Below are positions 8,976-18,972 of a stretch of 64,000 nucleotides of DNA, in pieces; positions within the stretch are counted from its first letter, which is position 1; each line of letters starts with the position of its first letter. The stretch lies in contig QQVO01000021.1 of the NCBI GenBank assembly GCA_003388505.1, positions 78,416-142,415 on the forward strand, given 5' to 3'. Under the pieces are notes generated by a model. The model was not told the origin of the DNA. It worked only from the letters and a program-made list of their open reading frames with translations, and did no database searches. The position numbers and the translations under genes are program-made. This DNA is from Planctomycetota bacterium. Its GTDB lineage: Bacteria; Planctomycetota; Planctomycetia; Planctomycetales; Planctomycetaceae.

Positions 8976-10052
8976 TTAGAACTCGCCAACCTGCTGGCCG
9001 TCCTGGATGTAATGCAGCTTCGCGTAAATGAGGTGCTCGATGTTTTCGCTCAGGAAATGGACCGAACCATCTGCGAGAACGAAGTGCGCGCCCCCCTCAT
9101 GTGCACTGGAGGCCGCTCCCCCGTGATGCGACTGATAAGTCGAGTACTTCCCGTTGATGTGGTAATACTGGTTGTTGGCGTCAGCCGTGGTGGAACCGGG
9201 GTGCACCATAATGGAGGAAGCATGGTGCCTGTAGGCGGCCCAGCTTCCCTTGAAGTAGGTAAACCAGATCCCCGGTCTGTAGACGTAGCCGACATCCTGC
9301 CGCACTTCACCGAACAAAAGGGTGTTGCTTGTGCCGTCCGAAATCTCGCGGATTCTCGCCGCCCCGCTGTGACCGAAAGCGCCCCACGGGCTGACGATGG
9401 TGCCGTCATACAGCGTTCGGAAGGGGTAGGCGTATACCCGCTTGTAGTAGCCGTAGTCAGCATTCGTCGAATAGCCAAGGCTTCCGATGGTCGGATAGTA
9501 GTTGCAGGGCCCGACGTCTCCGCCGAACGAATAGTGATTTGTGTCGGCGTAGTCTGGCACTGGCACCGGACCGGTGGGATCGGAGGGACAGAGAAAAGAT
9601 GAAATGATCGTCTCGCGTGCGGGAATGGTATTGACGTTCGGCCAGCCGCAGGCCACGCCGGCGTGGGCGTACAACCCCCCCTGACCCATATTCCCCATTG
9701 CGCACGAGAGATTGAACTGGTTGTAGAGCGCTGTCTGGTCCATGAACGGAAGCAGGAAGGTCTGGCAAACGATGTTCTGTGCCGGCCAATCCGGTGCCCC
9801 GTTCGCCGCTCCGTTGTATGTCACGAAGGACGTGCTGCCGGCTGCGATGTCTCCCGGCGGAAAAATGCCGTGGGTGTCGTGATAATTGTGCAGGGCGACA
9901 CCGATCTGCTTCAGATTGTTCTTGCACTGTGTCCGCCGCGCGGCCTCCCGCGCCTGCTGCACAGCCGGCAGCAGCAATGCAATCAGAATCGCAATAATCG
10001 CGATCACGACAAGAAGTTCAATCAGTGTAAAACCTCTGCGACGACGGGACAT
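8976..10052 (-). CDS. DUF1559 / H-X9-DG pseudopilin-like protein
   Basis: 358 residues. The type IV pilin-like amino end is [18 protein letters not shown]: a short basic leader, the G-F prepilin peptidase site with Glu at +5, then a long hydrophobic helix continuing into [20 protein letters not shown]. The globular DUF1559 region follows, and the carboxyl end holds the signature [16 protein letters not shown] (H-x9-DG family). Planctomycetes have dozens of these; they are thought to be secreted pseudopilins or surface fibres of unknown role. A strong Shine-Dalgarno (GAGGAGGAGG) precedes the ATG and a terminator follows, so this is a monocistronic unit. Confidence 0.95.
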   Translation of the reverse strand: MSRRRRGFTLIELLVVIAIIAILIALLLPAVQQAREAARRTQCKNNLKQIGVALHNYHDTHGIFPPGDIAAGSTSFVTYNGAANGAPDWPAQNIVCQTFLLPFMDQTALYNQFNLSCAMGNMGQGGLYAHAGVACGWPNVNTIPARETIISSFLCPSDPTGPVPVPDYADTNHYSFGGDVGPCNYYPTIGSLGYSTNADYGYYKRVYAYPFRTLYDGTIVSPWGAFGHSGAARIREISDGTSNTLLFGEVRQDVGYVYRPGIWFTYFKGSWAAYRHHASSIMVHPGSTTADANNQYYHINGKYSTYQSHHGGAASSAHEGGAHFVLADGSVHFLSENIEHLIYAKLHYIQDGQQVGEF

Positions 10053-10418
10053 GACTGCCTCCTCCTCAAGAACAGATTGAAATGAGATGCTCCCGGAACG
10101 GGCTCTGCCGGTGTACGATTACACGCTGACACGGTGCAGTCTGACAATGTCAAGGGGGATTTTCAATCAGAATTCAAAAAAAAAAGAGATTTCGCCGTCT
10201 GTCAGGGGCGTTCCACCGGGCGTCGCTCGCGCGAACCATGCGCCCTGCTTCACCGCCGTGGACCGGCGGCGGGGACGGCGATCCTCCAAGGGGATGTTTC
10301 CCGCGTCAATTTTCGTTACAAGGGAGGGCGCTGAACATGCTGAGCGCACGGCTCGAATCGATTCAACACCTTCAGCTTCACCACTTCACTGACGCCCGAG
10401 TCCACAAACGACATCGAT
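10053..10418. other. 366-bp divergent intergenic region (DUF1559 gene / glgC)
   Basis: No gene is supported here. It contains a run of ten A residues at 10176-10185 and the palindrome TGACA-A-TGTCA at 10142-10152. Read on the minus strand the palindrome includes a perfect TTGACA, possibly the -35 box of the DUF1559 promoter; no well-spaced -10 box is evident. Open frames here have no recognisable homology. Confidence 0.4.
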
Positions 10419-11717
10419 ATGCCTGTTGACCCCCGCGACGTGCTCTGTCTCATCCTTGGCGGCGGAAAAGGGACCCGGTTGCGGCCCTTGACCGAACATC
10501 GCTCCAAACCGGCCGTCCCCCTCGCCGGAAAATACCGCCTGATCGACATTCCGATCTCAAACTGCCTCAACAGCGGCATCCGGCGCATGTACCTGCTGAC
10601 GCAGTTCAACTCCGTCAGCCTGCACCGGCACATCCGCCAGACGTACCGATTCGATCCGTTCGCCGGGGGGTTCGTCGAAATCCTCGCCGCGCAGCAGACC
10701 AACGAAGGCGAACTCTGGTACGAGGGCACCGCCGACGCGGTCCGCAAGAACCTCCGGTACGTCCAGCAGGCCGACGCAAAGTACGTGCTGATCCTCTCCG
10801 GGGACCAGTTGTATCGCATGGACTTCCGGGACATGCTGCGGACGCACGTTGAGTCGGGCGCCCCGGCGACGATCGCCGCGCTGCCGGTCGACCGGGAAAA
10901 AGCCTCAGCCTTCGGCATCATGCGGATCGACGGGGAGGGGTGCGTCGAGGGCTTTGTCGAGAAACCGCAGACCGATGAAGAACTCGAGGTCGTGCGGACC
11001 GACCCCGATTGGATTGCTTCACACGGAATCGACCCGCAGGGACGGGAGTGCCTGGCCAGTATGGGCATCTATCTGTTCGATCGTCACACACTCGTCGACC
11101 TGCTGGAGAAGACGGAGTACGAGGACTTCGGCCGGGAGGTGTTTCCGGCGGCGCTCCGCGAGCAGTGGGTGAAGGTTCACCTGTTCGACGGGTACTGGGA
11201 GGACATCGGGACGATTCGCGCGTTCTACGAATCGAATCTGCTGCTGGCGGAAAGCGATCCTCAATTCACGCTGGTGCATCCGGACGGCCCGATCTACACG
11301 CGGCCCCGCTTTCTGCCCCCCACGCGGATCGACGGGGCGACGATCATCGGGAGCCTCGTGGCGGACGGCTGCCGGATCGAACAGGGGACGGTGATCGACC
11401 AGAGCCTGGTCGGACTGCGGTGCGTGATCGCCACCGACGTCACGATCCGCAAGTCGGTGCTGATGGGCGCGGACTTCATGCCGTCCGATCCGGCGGCGCC
11501 GTCGACGGACGACGGAAATCCGCCGCTGGGCATCGGCGACCGCACGGTGATCGAAGGGGCGATCGTCGACAAGAACTGCCGCATCGGCAAGGACGTGACG
11601 ATCCGGGCGACCGGCGACTCCTCCCTGCCTGACTGCGAGCGCGGTCCCGTCATCGTCAGGGACGGCGTCATCGTTGTGCCGCGGGGCGCGATTGTCCCGG
11701 ACGGCTGGACGTTCTGA
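10419..11717 (+). CDS. glgC: Glucose-1-phosphate adenylyltransferase (ADP-glucose pyrophosphorylase)
   Basis: 432 residues, normal for the family. It makes ADP-glucose from glucose-1-phosphate and ATP in the cytosol, the committed step of classical glycogen synthesis. The amino end carries the nucleotidyltransferase signature LILGGGKGTRLRPLTEHRSK, then AVPLAGKYRLIDIPISNCLN and GTADAVRKN; the carboxyl third is a left-handed beta-helix (IDGATIIGSLVADGCRIEQG). No glgA accompanies it. The other glucan genes are 24 kb away on the other strand and belong to the GlgE route, for which ADP-glucose can feed maltose-1-phosphate synthesis in some bacteria. Assignment is secure; the role of its product here is inference. 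Confidence 0.97.
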   Translation: MPVDPRDVLCLILGGGKGTRLRPLTEHRSKPAVPLAGKYRLIDIPISNCLNSGIRRMYLLTQFNSVSLHRHIRQTYRFDPFAGGFVEILAAQQTNEGELWYEGTADAVRKNLRYVQQADAKYVLILSGDQLYRMDFRDMLRTHVESGAPATIAALPVDREKASAFGIMRIDGEGCVEGFVEKPQTDEELEVVRTDPDWIASHGIDPQGRECLASMGIYLFDRHTLVDLLEKTEYEDFGREVFPAALREQWVKVHLFDGYWEDIGTIRAFYESNLLLAESDPQFTLVHPDGPIYTRPRFLPPTRIDGATIIGSLVADGCRIEQGTVIDQSLVGLRCVIATDVTIRKSVLMGADFMPSDPAAPSTDDGNPPLGIGDRTVIEGAIVDKNCRIGKDVTIRATGDSSLPDCERGPVIVRDGVIVVPRGAIVPDGWTF

Positions 11718-11913
11718 TTTCCGGAACCATCTCTCGCGACCCGCTCTCTGACTCCCGAGCAGTCAATTCACCTCTTGTACCCGTGATGCCCCCGATCCAT
11801 AATTGACCTGTGGGCTGCCGGTCAGCGGGGAGCGTTCGCCGGAATCAAACGGTTCTCATGTTGACGGAACTGCAACGGTTGTTGAACGTGAAGAGCGGCG
11901 GGGGTTGTTTCGA

Positions 11914-13542
11914 ATGATGCGTACACTTCCCAAGCGGCGAATCGCGGCCCTGCTTGCCGTGTTCGCATGCGTCTGGTCCCTGGCGCCGGACGGCGCCGGA
12001 GGCGCTCCGCGGTCGCGGAGGAAACCGGGCAAGTCACAGGCCGTCAAGAACCTGCCGGAGCTGAAGACGCCGGAGGACAAGATCCGGTTTCTGGAAATGA
12101 TCCGGAACACGTTTCCGGCGATTCGCAGCGGAACGCCGAACCTCTCGTCAATCACGCTGGATGAGATTCTCGACCGCTACGTGACCGATGAAACCTCAAC
12201 GCCGCTGGCCGAGGTCGTGGACGATGAGACGTTTCTCCGCCGCGTGTCGCTCGATCTGGCAGGTCAGATTCCGACCCCCGGCGGAATCCGGCGTTTCGTC
12301 AGCAGCACGGACAAGCGAAAACGGTCCCTGGTGATCGACGAGTTGCTGGAGACCGACCAGTTCGCCCGCAAGCAGGCGCGCTACTGGCGCTCGGTTGTCT
12401 TTCACGACTCCGGCGCCAATCGCAACATGGTGAACCCCCAGGCTTTCGAGGACTGGCTGTTTGAGGAGTTCAAGGCGGGCACGGGTTGGGATCGCATTGT
12501 CGGGGAAATGGTCTCCGCGACTCCCCGGCGCCAGAAGGACGTTAAAGCCCAGGACAACGGCTGGCAGCAGGACTACGGGCCGAACAACTTCGTGCTGGCC
12601 TGCGAGAACAAGCCGGAGGTGATGGCGGCGCAGACCGCTCGGTTGTTCATGGGGATTTCCATCGGCTGCGCGGAGTGCCACGACCATCCGTTCGACGACT
12701 GGCAGCGGGAGCAGTTCCACGAACTCGCCGCCTTCTTTGCGCCGGGCAAGTACTTCATGAGCGATCAGTACGACCCGTCGCAGCGGACGGAGATGGAAGC
12801 CAGATTCCTGCTCGGGGAAGAACCTCCGCTGGGGTTGAAGCCGGACCAGCGCCGCGTCGCCGGCGCCGCCTATCTCATCTACAACCCGGACAACCACTGG
12901 TTCGCTCGCGCATTCGTCAACCGGGTCTGGAGCGAACTGCTCGGCGACGGGTTCTATGCGGTTGACAGCCTCGGTCCCGACAAGGAGGTCGTGCATCAAC
13001 TGGTGATTAACCGCATTGCCGCCTCGTTTCGTTACAGCGAGTTCGACGTCAAGTGGCTGTTTCGGCTGATCTGCAACTCCCAGGCGTACCAGCGCGAGAT
13101 CCGCACCATCGAGGACGAGGCGGACCTGTTCACCGCCGTTCGGCCTTCGCGGCTGCGTTCCTGGGAGGTGGCCGATTGCCTCGAAATCGTGATCGGCAAG
13201 CACGAAGGTCTGCGGAATGCCGTCACCACCGCGTTCGAGCAGAATCCCTCCATCCCCCAGCAGGATCTGGAAGGATCGCTGCAACAAGCCCTGTTGCTGA
13301 TGAACAACACCGTGCTCCAGCAGCGGATCGCAGACAGTCCTCTGAAGAAAGAACTTCTGGAACTGGATGACGATCAGGAAGTCATCCGCCATGCCTTTCT
13401 GGGCGTCCTCGCCCGGACGCCGACGACGGACGAAACGGCGCGGTATGTCAGCTACTTCAAGCAGATCCCGGACCGGCGGGAGGCTGTTGAGGATCTGATC
13501 TGGGTGCTGATCAACTCGGCGGAGTTCACCACCAAACGTTAG
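11914..13542 (+). CDS. DUF1549/DUF1553 domain protein
   Basis: About 542 residues from the ATG pair at 11914/11917, which starts a signal peptide (RRIAALLAVFACVWSLAP); an ATG-equivalent at 11803 is less likely. DUF1549 occupies roughly residues 75-280 (DDETFLRRVSLDLAGQIP and CAECHDHPFDDWQREQF, the CxxCH motif). DUF1553 covers the rest (NHWFARAFVNRVWSELLGDG). Unlike the gene at the window start it lacks BIG2 and PSD1 parts, so it is the short form. It is followed 65 bp later by a DUF1501 gene, the usual partner. It is probably an exported component of a two-protein surface system. Confidence 0.93.
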   Translation: MMRTLPKRRIAALLAVFACVWSLAPDGAGGAPRSRRKPGKSQAVKNLPELKTPEDKIRFLEMIRNTFPAIRSGTPNLSSITLDEILDRYVTDETSTPLAEVVDDETFLRRVSLDLAGQIPTPGGIRRFVSSTDKRKRSLVIDELLETDQFARKQARYWRSVVFHDSGANRNMVNPQAFEDWLFEEFKAGTGWDRIVGEMVSATPRRQKDVKAQDNGWQQDYGPNNFVLACENKPEVMAAQTARLFMGISIGCAECHDHPFDDWQREQFHELAAFFAPGKYFMSDQYDPSQRTEMEARFLLGEEPPLGLKPDQRRVAGAAYLIYNPDNHWFARAFVNRVWSELLGDGFYAVDSLGPDKEVVHQLVINRIAASFRYSEFDVKWLFRLICNSQAYQREIRTIEDEADLFTAVRPSRLRSWEVADCLEIVIGKHEGLRNAVTTAFEQNPSIPQQDLEGSLQQALLLMNNTVLQQRIADSPLKKELLELDDDQEVIRHAFLGVLARTPTTDETARYVSYFKQIPDRREAVEDLIWVLINSAEFTTKR

Positions 13543-13607
13543 CGACGCGTCATCATCGTCCGCTCGAGAAATTCCCAAGGGGACCGCTTTCAGGCGCAAG
13601 AACCTGC

Positions 13608-14912
13608 ATGAATTGTCCGATGCCCAACAACAACCTGCTGAACGTGTGTCTCAACCGGGACGGACAAGTCTCTCGTCGCCGGCTGCTGCAAGTCGCCGGG
13701 GGCGGCTTCGCCGGACTTGGCGGGCTCCCTTTCCTGCAGAGACTCGGACTCGCCGCCGATGAGGCCAGGCGGAACGGTCGCGCGTGCATCGTCGTGTTCC
13801 TCAACGGGGCGCCGAGCCAGTTCGAGACCTGGAACCCGAAGCCCGGAACCGAAAACGGCGGCCCCACGCAGGTGATTGACACCGCAATTCCCGGCGTCCC
13901 GTTCGCGGAGTACTGGCCCAAACTGGCCGCGATGATGAACGACGTCTCCGTGATTCGCACGATGGCCGGAAAAGAAGCGGCCCACGATCGGGGGACGTAT
14001 CACTTGTTGACCGGCCGGCGTCTCGGCGGCGCTTCGAGGTTTCCCCACTTCGGTTCGGTGGTCTCTCACGAATTGGGCGACCCGGACGCCGAGATTCCGA
14101 ACTTCATCAGCATCGGCGACACTCTGAACGCAGGCTTTCTGGGCGTCAGGTTCTCTCCGTTTGTCGTGCCCCGTGCCGGGGAGTTGCCGGCCAATGTCGA
14201 GGCGACGGTCGCGGAAACTCGCGTCGACCGCAGGCTCTCCCTGCTCGCGGATCAGGACGCCGACTTCCAGACCGCCGGCGCCGAACGGATCGCAGCCGAA
14301 CATCAGGAACTGTACCGCAAAGCCGCGCGGTTGATGACGTCCGAGCATCTGAAGGCCTTCACCGTGGAGGGGGAGTCCGATGCCGTCAAGTCGCAATACG
14401 GCAGGCATGAGTTCGGCCAGGGATGCCTGATCGCACGGCGGCTGGTTGAGTCCGGCGTGCCGTTCGTCCAGGTGCGGCGCAGCGGCTGGGACATGCACGC
14501 CAACTTGTGGCAGAACATCCCCCGCGCGGCCGGAGAGGTCGACGAAGGCGTTTCGGCGCTCCTCACCGACCTCAAACAGCGCGGAATGCTCGAAAAAACG
14601 CTTGTCGTCGTGCTCGGGGAATTCGGCCGAACCCCCAAGATCAACCAGAGCACGCCGAACGTCGGCCGAGACCACTTCGCCAGAAACTTCAATCTGCTGA
14701 TGGCCGGCGGGGGAATCAAAGGCGGCGTCTGTGTGGGGACCACCAGCAGCGACGGCATGGAAATCGACGACCGGCCGGTGGAAGTGGACGACTTCTTCCA
14801 CACGATGTGCCGCTGCATGGGCATCGACGCGGACAAGGAACTGATCACTCCCGAGGGCCGGCCCCTGCGGATCGTTGATGCCGGTGCTCCGGTTGAAGAA
14901 TTGCTGTCCTGA
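13608..14912 (+). CDS. DUF1501 protein, Tat-exported
   Basis: 434 residues, partner of the preceding DUF1549/1553 gene. The amino end contains a twin-arginine signal (SRRRLLQVAGGGFAGLGG), so export in folded form is expected. The body is DUF1501, an alkaline-phosphatase-like/sulfatase-like fold (ACIVVFLNGAPSQFETWNPK, VVVLGEFGRTPKINQ, GRDHF). The conserved GEFGRTP and GRDH motifs are intact. Substrate is unknown. A second ATG four codons in (MPNNNLL) is an equally possible start. Confidence 0.93.
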   Translation: MNCPMPNNNLLNVCLNRDGQVSRRRLLQVAGGGFAGLGGLPFLQRLGLAADEARRNGRACIVVFLNGAPSQFETWNPKPGTENGGPTQVIDTAIPGVPFAEYWPKLAAMMNDVSVIRTMAGKEAAHDRGTYHLLTGRRLGGASRFPHFGSVVSHELGDPDAEIPNFISIGDTLNAGFLGVRFSPFVVPRAGELPANVEATVAETRVDRRLSLLADQDADFQTAGAERIAAEHQELYRKAARLMTSEHLKAFTVEGESDAVKSQYGRHEFGQGCLIARRLVESGVPFVQVRRSGWDMHANLWQNIPRAAGEVDEGVSALLTDLKQRGMLEKTLVVVLGEFGRTPKINQSTPNVGRDHFARNFNLLMAGGGIKGGVCVGTTSSDGMEIDDRPVEVDDFFHTMCRCMGIDADKELITPEGRPLRIVDAGAPVEELLS

Positions 14913-15029
14913 AACCGATTCGTGGGGCCGGAACGTCTCACCAGCTCTTTTTTGCGTTTGTGCTGTTCGTTGCGTAAGATGTGTTGAACGTCGAGTTCAC
15001 CGCATTTCGTGAAGCAGGGAGCGGCCTTT

Positions 15030-18000
15030 ATGAGCCAGGCCACGTTACCGCCTGCGATCGACCGCGATTCCGAGAGTGAAGCGCGGCAACGGCATTGGGT
15101 GACCAGTCCGCTCTTCGGTCTGCTGCAGTCGACCAACCGCGTCAAGACGTTCCTGGAGACGACGTCCTCTGGCTTTCGCGGAGTGGCTGCGCTCCTGCTG
15201 CTGGCAGTGATCGCCGTCTTCACCGACGCCGCCCTCGCTCTTTCTCCCGCCGGGCGGATTATCGTCGATGTGATCCTGATCGGCAGCCTCTGCGCGGCCT
15301 TGGCGATTTCCATCGCCCACATTTTCCGCAACCGGTTCAATCCACAACAAACGGCGCGCGTCCTCGAAGAGCGGATGAACGTGACGAACAGCCTGTTCGT
15401 CAACGGCGTCGACTTCGCCTCTGCCCCCGGTCGGAACGACAGCCCGCAGTTGCGCGAGCGGACCGTTCGCATGGCCGACGAGCGCGCCGCCAGCATTTCC
15501 TCGCTCGACGTGTTCCCCTTCACGCCGCTCTACAAAGCGATCGGAGTGGCGGGGTTGGCCACGGTCGCGGTGCTGTCGACCTATTTCATGGCACCGCGCG
15601 TCTACGGCATGGTCGTTCCCAGGTTGCTCGACCCGACCGGCGATCATCCCCCGTTTACGCTGGTCGAGTTCAATGTCGAGATCACGCCCGATCCGATCTA
15701 TCACGGCCGGCCTGCCGCCATTACGGCCACGCTCGACGGACCGGAGCGCATCGAACAGGCGGCGGTGGTCTTCCTCGGCGAAGGGGAAGACGAACGCGTG
15801 CCGATGTATCCGGGCGAGGAGCGGCAGTTCGTCTTGCAGATCGAGCAGGCCGCGCAATCCCGGCAGTTCTATATCGACACGCCGCGCGGCCGCAGCCAGA
15901 CGATGACTCTGAAAGTCCTGGAGATCCCGTTCATCGAAGAGGTGCGAGTCGCCTACGAATATCCCGCCTACACCGGTTGGTCCGGTCAGCAGCACCGGCT
16001 CGACGGCCGCGGGCTCCGCGCGCTGGAAGGGACGAAGATCACCGTCGCGGCAACGTCCAACATCCCGCTGCAGGGCGGGCAGTTGATTCTCGAAGCGACC
16101 GGAGAAGATGCCACGTCCCAGGCCACCGTCGCATTGACGCCGCACCCGGCCGAACCCAACACCGTCAGCGGCACGTTTCCGATCGAGTTCAGCGGGCGGT
16201 TTGAACTCTCGATCGTTTCCCACAAGAGCGTCCCCAGCCTGGAAGCGGTCGACGGCCCGTTGACGGTTGTCCCCGACCGCAATCCCGACGTCGTCATTGT
16301 TTCGCCGGGACCGTACGTGGTGGCGGTCGAAAACTGGCAGGTGCCCGTGACGATCGAAGCAGTCGACGATGTCGGGATTTCGCGGATGCGGCTCTTCCGC
16401 AGTGTGAATGGCTGGGGACCGAACGACGTAGACGTCGATTTCGTCCAGCCGCAGCCCAACACCGCTCGCGCGCAAACGGAGTTCGACTTGCCCGCGCTCG
16501 GCGCGGGGGCCGGCGACCTGATCACGTACTACGTTTCCGCCTACGACAATCACCCGAGCGGCCGGCAGTTCGAAGACAGCGAGACCCACACAATTCAGGT
16601 CATTTCCGAAGAGGAATACCGGCAGTACGCCCGGCAGCAGTACCAGATGGAGGAGATGATCGCCGAGTTCGAAGCGATCCGCGAACAATTGGACGAACTG
16701 CAGCAGCAGCGCGAGGAGCTTCTGGATGAACTGGAAGAGTTGCGAAAGGAGATGGAGGCGTCCCCTGAACCGACGGAAGAAATGCTGCAGAAGATGGAGC
16801 AACTGGAAGAGCAGTTGCAGCAGTTCTCGGAAAACGCGGAGACGCTCGCCAAGCGCCTGGACGAACGCGCCGAACAGTTGGAACTCTACGAAGTTGAGGA
16901 GCCGTACCTGGAACTGCTCCGCAAGCTGAGCGACCAGTTGCAGCAGCAATCGGAATCGGCGTCGAACGTCGGTGAGTCGATGCAGCAGATGCGGGAGCAA
17001 CCGCTGGAAACGCTCCGCAAGGAGGAATTCCTCGATGCCGAACAGCAGTTCCGGGAGGAGAACGAGCCTTTCAGCGAACAGTCGCAGGAAACGCTCGACT
17101 CGGCCGCCCAGGACATGGAGCTGTATCAGATGGCCGATTCGCTGCTCTCGGCGGCGGACCGGATGCGGTCGATCATCTCGCGGCAGCGCGAACTGGCCGA
17201 TCGCTTCGGAGAGATCGGCGACACCGAATCGTTGACTCCCGATCAACAGGACCGCGCCGACAGGTTGGCCAAGGAACAGGAACTACTCGAGCAGGATCTG
17301 CAGCAGACAATGCAGCAAATGCGGGAAGCGGCCGAAGCGGCGCAGGAGCGGCTGCCCGAGATGTCTCAGAGTGCCCTGGAACTGTGCGACAAGCTCGGCT
17401 CGATGGGCGTTGCAGAAGACCAGCAGACGGCGGCCAGCGAAGCCCGCGCCGGCTCGGGGCGACCGGCGCATGAAGCAGCCGAGTCGGCGGCACAGAAGCT
17501 GGAGTCGTTGCAGGGCGAGTGCTCCAACTGTCAGGGCGCAGCGGAAGGGATGTGTGACAAGCTCGACGGTCCACTCTCACTCTCGCAGCAGCGCCTCGAG
17601 CAATGCCTCAATCAACTCGCCCAGGGGCGCGGCATCCCCGGGCTGGGCAACAAACCGGGCAGTGGCCAGGGACAACAACCGGGGCAAAGCGGCATGGGAG
17701 GCATGAACGGACAGAATGGACAGCCCGGCAGCGGGCAGGGACAGATGCCCATGTGGCGGCCCGGCCAATCGTTCCCCGGCTCGCAAGCGGCGATTACGGT
17801 CCTCGGCCCGCACACGATGACCGAGCAGATGCGCGAGTCCCCCTCCGGCCGCCTCGGCGGCGATGACCGCGGCCGGTGGATTCCGTTCGGCACGGACGAA
17901 GCCCCGTTCGGAGCGGAATCCCTGAATCCGGAAACACGCGACTCAACGCATTCGTCGGCAGGGCAGTTGAGAGGTGTGCCGGTTCCTTATCGGGACGCGG

Positions 18001-18038
18001 CCGAAGCGTATTTCAAACGTCTGGCCGAGGAACGATAG
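15030..18038 (+). CDS. Large membrane protein with Gln/Glu-rich coiled coil (DUF4175-like)
   Basis: 1002 residues from the ATG at 15030, preceded by AGGGAG; a GTG at 15009 is the alternative. Membrane helices lie near residues 51-70, 78-99 and 168-188. A long extracytoplasmic beta-rich part follows (about 200-520, EYPAYTGWSGQQHRLDGRG). A strongly charged, glutamine-rich coiled coil covers roughly 525-840 (QQQREELLDELEELRKEM), then Cys-containing and Gly/Gln-rich low-complexity segments (GQGQQPGQSGMGGMNGQNG). The architecture matches planctomycete DUF4175-like proteins, which sit beside DUF4159 genes as here. Function unknown. A weak promoter (TTGCGT, 17 bp, TAAGAT) may lie near 14950-14985. 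Confidence 0.75.
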   Translation: MSQATLPPAIDRDSESEARQRHWVTSPLFGLLQSTNRVKTFLETTSSGFRGVAALLLLAVIAVFTDAALALSPAGRIIVDVILIGSLCAALAISIAHIFRNRFNPQQTARVLEERMNVTNSLFVNGVDFASAPGRNDSPQLRERTVRMADERAASISSLDVFPFTPLYKAIGVAGLATVAVLSTYFMAPRVYGMVVPRLLDPTGDHPPFTLVEFNVEITPDPIYHGRPAAITATLDGPERIEQAAVVFLGEGEDERVPMYPGEERQFVLQIEQAAQSRQFYIDTPRGRSQTMTLKVLEIPFIEEVRVAYEYPAYTGWSGQQHRLDGRGLRALEGTKITVAATSNIPLQGGQLILEATGEDATSQATVALTPHPAEPNTVSGTFPIEFSGRFELSIVSHKSVPSLEAVDGPLTVVPDRNPDVVIVSPGPYVVAVENWQVPVTIEAVDDVGISRMRLFRSVNGWGPNDVDVDFVQPQPNTARAQTEFDLPALGAGAGDLITYYVSAYDNHPSGRQFEDSETHTIQVISEEEYRQYARQQYQMEEMIAEFEAIREQLDELQQQREELLDELEELRKEMEASPEPTEEMLQKMEQLEEQLQQFSENAETLAKRLDERAEQLELYEVEEPYLELLRKLSDQLQQQSESASNVGESMQQMREQPLETLRKEEFLDAEQQFREENEPFSEQSQETLDSAAQDMELYQMADSLLSAADRMRSIISRQRELADRFGEIGDTESLTPDQQDRADRLAKEQELLEQDLQQTMQQMREAAEAAQERLPEMSQSALELCDKLGSMGVAEDQQTAASEARAGSGRPAHEAAESAAQKLESLQGECSNCQGAAEGMCDKLDGPLSLSQQRLEQCLNQLAQGRGIPGLGNKPGSGQGQQPGQSGMGGMNGQNGQPGSGQGQMPMWRPGQSFPGSQAAITVLGPHTMTEQMRESPSGRLGGDDRGRWIPFGTDEAPFGAESLNPETRDSTHSSAGQLRGVPVPYRDAAEAYFKRLAEER

Positions 18039-18119
18039 TGACCGCTGGCCGGTTTCGCAGTGAGCAACAGTCGCCGGCATGATATGATCCCCAGACGGAA
18101 CGCCGTTCAGGAGACCGAC

Positions 18120-18878
18120 ATGAATAGATCGATCCGAAACGCTGTTGCCACGCCGCTGATCCTCGGCGCGATGTCGATGGCGGTGCTGGCCTGGTCGCCC
18201 GTTCCCGCGCAATCGATCGTCGATTCGATCTTTGACGACCTGGTCGAACAGGAAGCAGAGGAAGCAGCGCCCGCCGAGCCGGCCGTGATTCAGCCGGGAA
18301 TCGTGAATTGCGCAACGTTGACTTATGGCAACGGAAAATCGTCCCGCTGCTTCAGCGAGGAGTTCCTTTCGCAGATCAGCCGGGACAGCCATATCATCGC
18401 AAATCCAAGGCTCGTTCCCGCCAATCTCGAATCCTCGGAACTGTTTCAGTTCCCCTTCGCCGTCATGACGGGTGAAGGAAACTTCAGTTTGACCGAACAG
18501 CAGCGCGTCAACATGCGGCATTACCTCGAAGGGGGCGGCTTTATCATTGCCTCGGCCGGATGCAGCAGCGACACCTGGCAGCAGGGCTTTCGCAGCGAGA
18601 TCGCCAAGGTCTTCCCCGAGATCGGTCTCACACGGATCGATCCTTCGCACCCGGTGTTTCACACCGTTTACGAAATCAAGGCCCTGCAGCGCAAAGGTCG
18701 CGGCACCGCCCATCTGGAGGGCCTGGAGATCGACGGCAAGATCGTGCTGATCTTTTCGCCCGACGGCCTGAACGACACCGCCATGGCGGGCGGCAATTGC
18801 TGCTGCTGCGGCGGCGACGAAATCCGCAACGCGCGGCAGATGAACGTCAACCTCCTCGCCTACACGCTGACCCACTGA
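18120..18878 (+). CDS. DUF4159 domain protein, secreted
   Basis: 252 residues from the ATG at 18120, which has CAGGAG nine bases upstream; an upstream in-frame ATG lacks such a site. The signal peptide is TPLILGAMSMAVLAW.. cut near PAQS. The DUF4159 core includes LFQFPFAVMTGEGNFSL, MRHYLEGGGFIIASAGCSS and VFHTVYEI, with a ThuA/GATase-like fold suspected for the family. An unusual NCCCCGG cysteine cluster near residue 229 could bind a metal (inference). It follows the DUF4175-like gene by 81 bp and is probably co-transcribed. Confidence 0.83.
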   Translation: MNRSIRNAVATPLILGAMSMAVLAWSPVPAQSIVDSIFDDLVEQEAEEAAPAEPAVIQPGIVNCATLTYGNGKSSRCFSEEFLSQISRDSHIIANPRLVPANLESSELFQFPFAVMTGEGNFSLTEQQRVNMRHYLEGGGFIIASAGCSSDTWQQGFRSEIAKVFPEIGLTRIDPSHPVFHTVYEIKALQRKGRGTAHLEGLEIDGKIVLIFSPDGLNDTAMAGGNCCCCGGDEIRNARQMNVNLLAYTLTH

Positions 18879-18942
18879 TCGACGACAAATTCTCACCCAC
18901 TTGGAGCCGGACTCACTGAGCCTGGTAGCCGCCCACCTGTAG

Positions 18943-18961
18943 CCGGGCTCACTGAGCCCGG
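18943..18961 (+). repeat. GC hairpin within a 2-unit short tandem repeat
   Basis: CCGGGCTC-ACT-GAGCCCGG, eight perfect pairs. It is the better-preserved second half of a roughly 33-bp duplicated stretch (18901-18963, TGTAGCCGGGCTCACTGAG against TTGGAGCCGGACTCACTGAG). Lacking a T run, it is more likely a dispersed planctomycete hairpin motif than a terminator. Confidence 0.55.
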
Positions 18962-18972
18962 AACCCTCTCGT

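Noticed and set aside
15045..17246. 733-codon open frame on the minus strand
   Set aside because: Antisense to the coiled-coil membrane protein; its leucine/arginine-rich composition mirrors the Gln/Glu codons of the real gene.
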